From NCBI GenBank assembly GCA_033961575.1, contig CM066732.1, positions 52,233,001 through 52,297,000 of the forward strand: 64,000 nucleotides of DNA, read 5' to 3'. The notes beneath the pieces are model-generated. The model was given only the letters and a program-made list of their open reading frames with translations. It searched no databases and was not told the origin of the DNA. This DNA comes from Aselliscus stoliczkanus. Its lineage: Eukaryota; Chordata; Mammalia; Chiroptera; Hipposideridae. A program made the translations under genes and the position numbers. Numbering within the stretch: the first letter of the stretch is position 1; the number at the start of each line of letters is the position of its first letter. This document shows positions 54,714 to 64,000 of this stretch, one piece after another.

Positions 54714-54990
54714 TCATCCCTCCCCCAGGTTTTCAAAGACTTTGATCATTTTGTCCTCAGCCTTTATATCCCAGAACAAAGTGGCCCATTTTGATCTATG
54801 CTTGGATGCCATTCCTGCCCCCACCTCCTTGATCATTTTCGATGTCCTCCTTCTCACTTCCTCCAGCTTCTTTATGTCTTTTAAAGATATGCCCAGAACT
54901 GCACACAATATTTCCAGAGATCAGAGAATCAAGCTTTTATCTTTACTGATTGATGTTAAAAAATTTGATCATGATAGAACGAATCATCCT
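54714..54990 (-). pseudogene. L3/CR1 LINE reverse-transcriptase C-terminal relic
   Basis: The minus-strand frame 54714-54908 (64 codons) contains CAVLGISLKDIKKLEEVRRR followed by TSKMIK. This matches the CR1/L3 pattern C-x-F-W-x-P-x-x-K-K-D-I-x-x-L-E-x-V-Q-R-R-A-T-K-M-I recalled from family members. Here W is replaced. The flanking nucleotides to 54990 continue the antisense relic. An isolated fragment cannot encode an active enzyme. Confidence 0.75.
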
Positions 54991-55019
54991 AAGGAATTGG
55001 TATTGGAATCGAAGCCCGA

Positions 55020-55180
55020 AGTCATTCCATTCCTTCCTTCACTCACTGAATTACTCAGGAAGAAACTAGGAAGATCCTACTGTTTGCCCAGGCTTGTGTG
55101 AGCAGGCCCTTTGGGATATCAAACAAGGTGAGAAATTATTCTCTTCCCTCCAGGAGTGTATATAGAGCTGGTGGTGCAAG
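55020..55180 (-). repeat. L2 LINE 3' end fragment
   Basis: 'cattccttccttcactcact', 'tactgtttgcccaggcttgt' and 'tctcttccctccaggagtgt' are a degenerate antisense terminus. Confidence 0.45.
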
Positions 55181-55224
55181 GCAGACTTTTCCGGAGCCAC
55201 CAACAATCACATCTCCTACTAGAC

Positions 55225-55350
55225 TTTTTACATGAAACACGGAAGTGCTTTTTCACCTAATGTCTCATTTGATTCTCACACCAATAGCATTTTCATAACA
55301 AGGGGCTGAGAGGCAGGAAGTGGGGAAGCTGAGGATTCACACGCAGATCA
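55225..55350 (-). repeat. MIR SINE fragment
   Basis: 'aatgtctcatttgattctca' and 'aggggctgagaggcaggaag' are antisense MIR. Confidence 0.55.
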
Positions 55351-55354
55351 CCTC

Positions 55355-55760
55355 GCTCCAAGCTCACAAGCCTTTCCCCTTGACAACCACTGACCCTTTC
55401 CAATCACCCAGGGAAGGTCTCGCCTCTGAACTTCTCAGACACAACAGTAAAGGTCTAAACTCTGAAGTGAGTTACAGTCTGACTAAGCGTGAGAATAAAA
55501 AACTTCTATACTGTGAACATGCAAGGAGGGTAGGCTTTTGAAACAGAGCTTTCCCAGTTTAGGGTCTTTCTGGCATCTCCTTAATGGACATGGTATGGGC
55601 TGAGCTCACCTTCCATATCAACTCCATTCTAGGAGACCACTATTTCCACTGCATTGTCTGCCTTTGGTCATTTCCCTTTCATTCACATTCAAAAATCTTG
55701 ATTTTAGTGGACAAATTGCCCCTCTCACTCTGTTCAAATTTGAATAACTCTAGACTCTGG
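55355..55760. other. Unassigned unique sequence
   Basis: No repeat named. Frames of 64-73 codons without domains. Confidence 0.4.
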
Positions 55761-55764
55761 GTCC

Positions 55765-56005
55765 ACGAGTGGGCATAGGATGTGGCCCTGGCCACTCAAT
55801 CCGCTATTATCTCCATGCTTCTAAAATTGATCCAGAGGTGATTTATGGGCCAGTCTCCAACAATAAGGGTCAGCCCTGTGATTCTAAAAACACTGGGAGA
55901 GGCAAGTTCTCTTTCTTCCAGGTTTCTAAGTTGGTAGGAGGTGAGAATGTGGCTGCTGGTGGCCATCTAGTCACCATGTACGAGGGAAGCAGAGTGGAGA
56001 GGTGA
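55765..56005. repeat. Old interspersed repeat, family unassigned
   Basis: 'gagtgggcataggatgtggc', 'ctgggagaggcaagttctct' and 'gctgctggtggccatctagt' match a phrase set I remember from many mammalian loci. A 78-codon frame reads through it. Confidence 0.45.
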
Positions 56006-56212
56006 GCTAAATGGATAATGAAATATACTGAGCACACTTTTACAGCCCTGGACTTTCAATTACACGAGTCAGTGATATCTCTATTTTGCATAACACAACT
56101 TGAGCTGTGTTTCTGTAATTTGCAACCAAAGAGTCTTGACTAATATTCCCAACCACATACCAATTACCTCCTAGTGGCATGACCTCCTTTTTCCTTTTCC
56201 CTCTCTACCCCA

Positions 56213-56268
56213 TCAACAATGACCCATGTACTATCTTCCTTCAACAATGACCCATGTGCTATCCCATA
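56213..56268. repeat. Two-unit 28-bp tandem duplication
   Basis: tcaacaatgacccatgtact begins unit one. Unit two repeats it with one substitution in the first 22 bases and more in the remainder. Confidence 0.8.
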
Positions 56269-56269
56269 T

Positions 56270-56980
56270 CTGTTTTTCAAATTTGCTAGACTTAGAGCTG
56301 CATGGAGATTGGAGCCTGACGTGCTTTATTCACCACTTAATGCCAGCAGAGTTGAATGGAAGAATCAAGTCCACATGGGCACTGGGCATGATGTCACATT
56401 TCCTCAGTGCTGGCTGAAATCACTGCAAAAGGAATCATGCTCAAGTTTCAATAAGCTAATATGGTATTGTAAGTAATTTATTACTAAAAATAGTCAAATT
56501 AACCCAAGTACTAAAGTTTGTGAATTACTTATCTTTTTATGATCTATGCTAGATTCATGATTGTTACCCTTTAGAGCATCGCTGTTACTAAAATTCCAAG
56601 ATGCCTTCTTGAATGGGAATAAAAGAGTGTGGGGGACATTACAAATAACCCTGTCGTGACTGTCCATGATAAGTTACACTTTCTATTTGTTGAAATCATT
56701 AATTATATTAGTGATTTGAAGGTGATTTTATCAAATAAAAATATGCAACTGGGGAATATTTAATGTTCATTTTAAATGTTAATGTTAAAATTTTAAAAAT
56801 TTAGAAACTGTAAATTTAATTATTTTTTGGTGAACAGTTCCAGGAGTTTTAAACACCTGTGCAGATTTGAGTACCTACCACAATGATCATGACACAGAGT
56901 GGCACCAGTAAGCCCAAAGTCCCCTTGGGCTGCCCCCTTTGTAGTCACAGCCTCTCTCACTCTAAATTCTGGGACACCAC
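56270..56980. other. Unassigned AT-rich unique sequence
   Basis: 56690-56830 is very AT-rich. No repeat named and no gene. Confidence 0.4.
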
Positions 56981-56984
56981 TGGG

Positions 56985-57925
56985 CCATTCTCTGTCCCTA
57001 CAATTTTCCTTTCACAGAACGGTGCATAATGGCATCACACAGCATGTAACCTTGGACACTGGTTTTCCACTCAGCATAATATAATACCTTTGAGAGCCAT
57101 CCATGTTGCTGTATACATCAACGGTCCATTCCTTTTGATTGCTGAGTAGTAATCCATTGTATGAGGGTACCATATCTGTTTATCCATTCACCTGTTAATG
57201 GACATTTGGGTGGTTTCTAGTTTTGGGCTTTTATAAATTAACCTGCTATGAATGTTTGTATAAATCTTTCTTGTAGACACGTTTCCATGTCTCTGAGGTA
57301 AAATTTGGAAGTTGAATGCCTGGATCAGAATGAGCATGTCTAACTTTACAAGAAATTGTCTGTTTTCCAGAGTGGCTGCACCCATCAGCAGTGTATGAGA
57401 GGTCCAGTTGCTCTGTATGACCATCAGCACTTGATATATTCATCTTACTTAATGATGTTGCACATCTTTTCATGCCCTTTTTTCTCATCCTTGTATCTTC
57501 TTGGGTGAAGCATTTCTAAATCTTTTGCTTATCTTTACTGAATTATTATCTTATTGTTGAGTTTTAAGTGTTCTTTATACATTCTGGATGAAAACCCTTG
57601 GTTGAATATGTGACTCGTAAATATTTTCTCTCAATGTGTAGCTTGAGTTTTTATTCTCTTAACAGTGTCTCCTGCAAAGCAATAGTTGTTGTTTTTACTG
57701 ATGAAGTCCAATTTATCAATTTTTCTTCTAAGAACCATGCATTTGGTGTCATATCTGAGACTATTTTGCCTAAAATAAGATCATAAAAAATTTCCCAATT
57801 TTTCTAGAAGTTTTACATTCAGATATGTGAATTAATTTTGTACAAGGTGTGAGGTAGGGGTCAATTTTTTTATTTTTGGCATAGAGATGTCCAATTTTTC
57901 AATCATTGTTGAAAAACCTCTGACC
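56985..57925 (-). mobile_element. L1 LINE 3' segment, antisense
   Basis: The reverse of L1M: 'ctcagcataatataatacct', 'catccatgttgctgtataca', 'tccattcacctgttaatgga', then 'ctttatacattctggatgaa' and 'gtgtgaggtaggggtcaatt'. It parallels the copy at 26-27.8 kb. Confidence 0.85.
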
Positions 57926-58100
57926 AGACTGAAAAAGAAATTAAAGACACAAATTGCCAGCAACAAGAATCAATAGGAGGTTGTCCTCAGAAGCCCCATA
58001 GACACTAAATGGAATTTATGCACATAAATTTGATCGTAGATAAAAGGGACTAATTTCTCCAAAAGCACAAACCAGCAAAATATACCCCCCAAAACAGATA
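57926..58100 (+). mobile_element. L1 LINE ORF2 segment in inverted orientation
   Basis: 'ccagactgaaaaagaaatta', 'aagacacaaattgccagcaa' and 'aagggactaatttctccaaa' read as sense ORF2 (the region before the reverse-transcriptase core), opposite to the flanking L1. Confidence 0.55.
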
Positions 58101-59000
58101 CCTGTATACTCTCATATGTATTTTAAAGAATTTAAGATGAGGAAAATAACTTATTAAATTTACCCAGATAGTTACCATATCTGTTGTTCTTCCTTATTCC
58201 CAAGGTCCAGGTTTTCTTCTGCTATCATTTCTGTTCTACTTTAAGAATTTCTTTTAAAGTAGTTTTTCTGGTTGCAAATTCTCTTTGTTTTCTTCTATCT
58301 AAGAATATTTTCATTTCAACTTCATTCCTGAAAGGTATAGAACTTCGGATTGACAGTGTTAATTGTTTGTTTTTACTTTCATACTTTACAAACGTCCCCA
58401 TTACTTTAAAGCTTCCATGATTCCTGATGAGAAATGAGCAGTAACTCGAATTGCTATTCCCTACATGTCATGCTTCCTTTTCCTTGGGCTGCTTTCAAGA
58501 TTTTTTTCATTGTCCTTGGTTTTCATCATTTTGATTATGGTCTTTGTGTGAATTCCTTTGAGTTTTTCCTATTCAGTGTGCACTGAGATTTTTTTTGAAC
58601 ATGTATGTTTATGTCTTTCATTAAATTGAGAAAATTTCAGACATTTCTTTTTCTTCACCACATTTATTCTTTTCTCCATCGGATACTCTGCCAATATAAA
58701 TATTAAACCTTCTGGTATTGTCCTATCATTTCCTGAGACTCTATTTCTATTTTTTTCTTCATTTTTTCTCTCTTTTGATCAAATTGGAAACTTTATACTA
58801 ACGCATGCTCAAGTTCACTGACTCTTCTGCTGCCTACATTCTGCTACTGAGTCCATCAACTAAACACTTTATTTTAGTTATTGTAGTTTTTATTTCTAAA
58901 TTTACATGATTGTTGTTATGGCTTCTATTACTCTGCTAAGACTTTCTGTGTTTTCCTTACTTCGGGAGTGTTTGCTCTTCTTGCAACATGATTATAAATA
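58101..59000 (-). mobile_element. Old L1-associated LINE sequence, antisense
   Basis: 'taaatttacccagatagtta', 'tttctggttgcaaattctct', 'ttgggctgctttcaagattt' and 'gattatggtctttgtgtgaa' are phrases of a common antisense LINE segment. Boundaries are approximate. Confidence 0.6.
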
Positions 59001-60265
59001 ACTGCTTTAAACTCTTTTTCTCATAATTTCAACTTCTTGGTTATTTTGGTTGTTGTCTTTTCCTTTGCAAGTTGTTGTGGTTTTTTTCCTATTTGAAATA
59101 ATTTTGGATTGTATCTAAATCATTTTGAATACCAGGTTATACAACTTTGGAGCTTATTCTAATACTATGGAGAAATTTTTGTGTGTTTGTTTTAACAAAG
59201 CAATCAACTCAGTTACATTCAGTCCACATCAACCTTTAATGGGCTGTGGTTCCCGTATCAGTTCAGTTTCACAGATTTTGCAGTGCTGTTCGGATTTGTT
59301 CTGCAAGTGTGTCCCTCTCAGCAGTAATCAACCTCATGGATCAGCTCTGACAGCCTCAGGTATGCTGTTCAGGGTCAGGTTCATGCATGCACAGCTTGTG
59401 GGAGGGCCCTGAAATTCACACATGATGTTTTGAGATCTCTTTCTCAAACTGCCATTTCTCTTCAATCTCTCTGACACGCTGGCCCCAGAATCTCACCTTC
59501 TTGGCCCTTTGGCTAGAAAGCTGCAGTCTTAGCCTCTCTCCTCTGCTGCACACTTCCCACAGCTAGATCTGCCTCTGAGGTCAAGTAGCAAGAAGACAGA
59601 GACAAAAAGCAACATGCCCCTATCTTGTTCAGAAAACAATTGCCCTGGCCAGAGAGAAGAAGGCTTGTCTTTCCTCAGAATTGTGGGCCCTTGCTGGCAG
59701 CCCCTACTATTTCCGCCCCTGCCCTGCCCAGTTGCCACCCAGCCACTGTGGATTAAGCTTTGGGACTGGAGGTTGCCTAAGGGCTGAAATACAAGAAAAG
59801 AAAAACGCAACACAAAATTCAGGGGATTTTTCCTACTCTCTCTGTTTTGTAGGCGCCCCCTCCTTGTTCCCTAATGACTCCTCCTGAAGCTTGTTCTGTC
59901 CATACCTATGGTGAAGCTCCCGGATTTAAACTCAGTTTGAGTCCAAGCCTGCAGAATCAGAAGAAAAACAAATCCAGGAAACTCTCCATTGGAAAACACA
60001 TACTTCCAATTGTGTCCCTCCCGTCTGCCTGCTACCATTACTCTCTGGAGTCCTTAGAGGGCTCTCCATGCGTTCTACCCAGGTTTTTAGTTTCATTCAA
60101 TGGCCAGGACAGAGTGGATTCTGCTTTGTCCCTCTGCTTCAGTTTCTGGTCTGTCCTAATTAAACATTAGCATCCGAAAATCAGTGACCTGTAGCAAACA
60201 TTTTCCATAGCTCCTCTGTTTTTTAAACTATGTCCTGCAAACCAGGATATGAATTTTACATGCAC
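59001..60265. other. Unassigned, possibly L1 5' region antisense
   Basis: It continues from the LINE without a clear edge. Frames of 68-98 codons (59125-60170) are unsupported. A reversed CTCF-like core gcgccccct lies at 59853-59861. Confidence 0.3.
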
Positions 60266-60269
60266 AATG

Positions 60270-60520
60270 GAATTTCATATTCACAGCAACACTAAGATAG
60301 AAGTATCCTTACTCTCATTTTACAGATTTATTTGAAGCCACAGAGTTAATAACAGGTGGACCAGGATTCAAACTCAGGTGTGTAGACACTTTTCTTATGT
60401 TAGGGATGGAAGCCTTAATGTTCAACCCTGGAATTATTTTGTAATTCCTTATAATAAAAAAGAAACAGGTTCAGAGAAGCAACATGATGAGTCAGGATTC
60501 AAACTACAGAATTGAAAGCT
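60270..60520 (-). repeat. MIR SINE relic(s)
   Basis: 'actctcattttacagattta', 'gccacagagttaataacagg' and 'accaggattcaaactcaggt' are one copy. 'caggttcagagaagcaacat' and 'gatgagtcaggattcaaact' at 60463-60505 look like a second. Confidence 0.65.
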
Positions 60521-60524
60521 AAGT

Positions 60525-61435
60525 TTCATATTAGCTACTCTGTGGGAAATCTATGTGGCTAGATATGCAAAGGGGGCTTAACAACTATTTATTGCAAAAC
60601 ACAGATTTTCTAAAGGGAAACATGTGCCTCAACACAAAGGAATGATTTTGTCATAATGGGGAAACTGTGTTAACGTTTTAGATCTGCACAGCACTGCTTA
60701 TTAACTCACATGGTGTGTCCCTCCATCTCTTTTCAGATACATTTCCCCCTTCTTCTTGTTTCGTTGATTACAACACACCAGTTATTCAGTTTACTAAGTG
60801 TTTTCAGCTGCAGCAGCTACATTCCAATCTGAAGGTTGCCCTGGGTTCTCTACATTTCCCATGCAAGCACAAACTACAAAGCCATGGAGATTTCTCTCCT
60901 GGGCAGCACTCTTCTGTTCTCCAAGCACAGATAGCACTGCTGTAAACCTGGGGCCGTGTGGGTGCCCTCATCGGAATGGAGGAGATGAGCACATCGGAAA
61001 TGTACACGACTCCCTTCCATGCGGCTGACCCTCCTCCCAGATGGGAATCTATTCACCATGGCCTTTGCATCCTTCAGGAGGAATAAAGATGTTACTATAA
61101 TGATAGTCTATGAGATGACAGTAAACATAGTGGCCTTGCACCAGAGAGCTTTCTATAGCAGAGAAGATGACAATAAAGACAGAAAGTGCATTCTGCCCCC
61201 CATCTTGCTGTATTTCCATAACAACGCAGTTTTGTGGCTCCAGCAGGGCAAGGAATCAGGCAAGAGATTTACAGATGTTTTACTTACAGTGCAGTGTTTT
61301 CAGTGTCAAAGATGGGGAAGGGCAGGTGTGTATTGTCCTAGGTAATTGATGGAAGATAAATTCACCAAACTGACCAGCTTTTGGAAATCTTTTTACCGGT
61401 TGATTCTCAAACTCTCTTACAGTGAATTTTAAATA
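60525..61435. other. Unassigned unique sequence
   Basis: Overlapping frames of 60-108 codons (61019-61345 the longest) have no domain. No repeat named. Confidence 0.4.
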
Positions 61436-61437
61436 TA

Positions 61438-61541
<104 letters not shown>

Positions 61542-61544
61542 GTA

Positions 61545-62498
61545 CCATCAAACAAAACATACTTCACTGAAATTGAACTCTTTGGAAGGGTTTCTTGGCA
61601 TCTCAGAAATATCTTGCCCTCTCCCTTGAGCTGCTCCTTTTGTGGCTTTCCTTCGGAGGTTTTAATTTAGTGAATACAGGATATTTGGATGTGCATAGCC
61701 AGTTGAGTATCTACCTTGAAGAGACCCTTGCACACACCCTCACCACCACTGCTGCCGATAGCAAGAGAAAAAATACAGAATTTTGTAAAGCAGGTTGGGA
61801 AATAATCAGCCCCAAAGGCTGGCAATGAGCTGGATTTTCATCCTGTAAATAGTATGGGCAGAAAGATTTTTCTCCAGCAAGCTGAGATTGTAGATTCCAG
61901 AGTGTCCTAAGATAAGAAAGGGGACAGACATCCAGTGTCCATCAAGAGTCACCTGGAGCTTCTGAAGCTGTCACCTTGCACATGACTGAGGAGTCTTTAC
62001 CATTACAAAGGAAATTTTTAAAAAGAGACAAATCAAATGCTCTGGCAACAACCACACAAACAAGAACTTCACCCCACTGAGTTTTATGGATTCTGGTTGC
62101 AGGCGGTGAGCTCACAGATGGCAGAGAGTGAAGTCACCAACTGAGGGGAAGAGCCTGCCTGGTGCCAGAGAACCACATGGTCATTAAAAAAAAAGACCCA
62201 CACGGCGCCGGCACCAGGTGTCTCGGCTCTCAGACCTGGAGTCAAGTTAGGAATAGGTTCGATCGCTGACTTCCTTGCAGGGGAAAGCCTCAGAGAGGGA
62301 GCAAAAGTGTGATGAGGGCTTCCTCAACTTTTCATAAGGCTTATTTCTGTTTTGTAATTTTCCTCTAGCACCCATTTGCTTACTATGTACTTTTATTAGC
62401 AATTTGGAGCAGGTCATGTCATGTAGATTAACATAAAAGAGAACTTTTTAAAGAAGAAGATCAAAAGATTCTATTTTTTTTCAAATACCATATTTTCC
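61545..62498. other. Unassigned unique sequence
   Basis: 62200-62290 has a higher CpG count and a tRNA B-box-like ggttcgatcg, but no partner A box or cloverleaf. No gene or repeat named. Confidence 0.4.
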
Positions 62499-62499
62499 T

Positions 62500-63060
62500 A
62501 ATAATTATTTATTTATTGAACATTTGTTTGTTGTCTGTATCTCCTACACAGAAAGCACTCTCCTAGATATAATATGAAGATGAATGAGATAGGAGTTTTG
62601 TACTCAATGCATTCAGCATGTATTAGGATAAAAGCAAAATGAAAATGAATAAGCGGAACAAAAGGTAGAATGTAATAAATGCCATCAGATATTTCAATAA
62701 ATGACGTGCTTGTTTCACCAACCTGGTTTTTGCATACAATGTCAGGCTGGGAGTAGGGTTGCCTTTGCTCAATGATGATTTTAATAACTAAGTGAAGTAA
62801 TGAGTCATTTAGATGAGGTTCTATGTGAGCTAAGAGGAAGACAAGATTATTTCTCTGGAGCAGAAGCCAGGGAGAATGGAATGGAGGAGTTGCCATCTGA
62901 GCCTTGATTGTGGAGACTTGAGTATTTGGAGATGAGAAGAAGGGCTTTCCAGGACAAGAGGACAGCGTGCGCACATGCTCAGCAGTGGGGTATTGAGAGA
63001 CATGCTTGGCAATGTGTAAGCCATTCAGTTCTGCTGAGCAACCTCGCAGTATACACTGAA
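62500..63060 (-). repeat. L2 LINE relic, degenerate
   Basis: 'aattatttatttattgaaca' opens the antisense terminus. 'atttcaataaatgacgtgct' lies mid-way, and 'gaagggctttccaggacaag' with 'cgtgcgcacatgctcagcag' matches the 'gcattccaggcagagggaac/gtgcaaaggc' block. The 281-codon minus frame 62513-63358 spans this and is not a gene. Confidence 0.5.
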
Positions 63061-63224
63061 ATACACTGGAACAAAAATAAAACAAAATAAGCCAGGCACT
63101 TGCTGCCCTGGCAGGATTAGCAAATGTGGGATGCAGCCCCCCTGGGAAGTGGTTTGTCATTTGAAGCAGGCCAAGTCCTGGAAGCATCCAAGTCAGCCAA
63201 AGTGACATTAAAAGATGGACATGT

Positions 63225-63362
63225 GACTGAAATTCTCCAGAACCTGGTTTCTTTATCCATAAAATGGTGTTACTAGTACTTATATTGCAAGGTTGCTTTG
63301 AGGCATATGTGGTAATAGGTTTATAAATTAGCTGGCATATAATAGATACTTGATACATACTT
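63225..63362 (+). repeat. MIR SINE relic, 3' half
   Basis: 'cctggtttctttatccataa', 'aatggtgttactagtactta' and 'ggcatataatagatacttga' give the sense order. Confidence 0.65.
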
Positions 63363-63689
63363 ATGATTTTTGTTAATAATCATAACAATAATTATAGCAG
63401 ACATTATTTAGCCAGGTGTGGCTAAACATCAAAATGTGAGTACCATTCATTTGAATTCTACTGAGCTTATGTAATGATAGATAATAAGACATCTAAATAA
63501 CTTGCCCATTAAGTTCATCTCTATTTTGTGATTTACCTCATGCATCGATCTGCTCAGCTGCATCTGGTTAGAAATGCTAAATGCTGTCATCACCAGAGAT
63601 TTAGTGCATTTTATGTAGATGAACATAAAACCAAATGTTTTCAAAGGAAACACGCTAAAGAAGAAGGCAGACAGTGAGTTAGTGAAGGG

Positions 63690-63800
63690 GGCAAATGTTT
63701 CGAAGTCAAATCTAAATTCAAATCTCTGTTCAGACATTTACTACTTCTGTGACCTTGGATAAATCACCTCATCTCCCTAAGTCTTGATTTACTCACTATA
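63690..63800 (+). repeat. MIR SINE relic
   Basis: 'ctaaattcaaatctctgttc', 'gtgaccttggataaatcacc' and 'tcttgatttactcactataa' are the sense head and core. Confidence 0.7.
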
Positions 63801-63806
63801 AATGGG

Positions 63807-63836
63807 AGATGATGATGGTGATGATGGTGATGATGG
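63807..63836. repeat. (GATGGT)n/(GAT)n simple repeat
   Basis: gatgatgatggtgatgatgg-type units adjoin the MIR tail. Confidence 0.85.
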
Positions 63837-64000
63837 CTGCAATAGCAACAATAATGTCTATTCATAGAGTCACTCTTTGAAGAAAATTGCCCGGGACACA
63901 GGAAGTAGTAATAGTAGTAGTATTTGTTGTTCTCTTATTTCCCTTTATATAGTCTCCTTAATAATTTCAGCATCAGGTGGCCAGGACTTGTGGGAGGATG

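Noticed and set aside
59851..59866. Second CTCF-like core (reverse strand)
   Set aside because: gcgccccct is present, but the flanking bases match the consensus poorly.
62200..62290. Small RNA or tRNA-like gene around ggttcgatcg
   Set aside because: No A box at the right distance and no cloverleaf could be drawn.
62513..63358. 281-codon frame, minus strand
   Set aside because: It covers a degenerate L2 and a MIR tail in the antisense direction. The translation has no family features.

Overview
This window looks like nuclear DNA of a placental mammal. It has long (TG)n, (GATA)n, (ATCC)n and (CT)n microsatellites, and decayed MIR, L2, L3/CR1, L1, MaLR LTR and hAT-type repeats on both strands. 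CpG is scarce and I find no convincing open reading frame. A tRNA-derived SINE at about 42763-43203 ends in a CCCCAATAAAATCTTT-type tail, and an L1 3' end near 22100-22165 carries a 'caccccaataaattt' tail. From memory both resemble elements of bats, perhaps the horseshoe-bat side. That placement is an inference and was not searched.

I find no protein-coding exon, rRNA, tRNA, snRNA or CpG-island promoter. The longest open frames (289, 281, 169, 159 and 157 codons) overlap ancient LINE or MIR sequence or simple repeats, or read as low-complexity translation with no family resemblance. The window is best described as intergenic or deep-intronic DNA.

Layout. 1-13 kb: L2 and MIR relics, an L1 3' end (7.1-7.3 kb), a unique AT-rich block with an inverted octamer pair (3.2-3.6 kb), a large L2 relic (9.8-10.85 kb) and two MaLR-type LTRs in opposite orientation (11.7-13.2 kb). 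13-25 kb: unique blocks, MIRs, two more L2 relics and several microsatellites. 25-31 kb: a plus-strand L2, then an old minus-strand L1 interrupted by a younger plus-strand L1 with target-site duplication, then more L2. 31-41 kb: unique AT-rich blocks that look like candidate conserved noncoding elements, a palindromic MITE-like element, an L1 fragment, and an L2 interrupted by a hAT-like element. 41.5-44.4 kb: the largest mobile element, a plus-strand L1 ORF2/3' relic carrying the SINE. 45-52 kb: the strongest run of unique AT-rich, homeodomain-site-rich blocks and a diverged duplicate of about 100 bp. 52-64 kb: hAT, LTR, L3/CR1, L2 and MIR relics, a rearranged antisense L1 (57-59 kb) and a compound (GATA)n(GA)n.

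No genes are available to form a pathway. Any function is likely cis-regulatory and would act on genes outside the window. Repeat family names come from memory of consensus sequences. I found no new gene system. The most interesting items are the regulatory-looking palindromes, the duplicated 100-bp element, and the nested or internally repeated retroelements.
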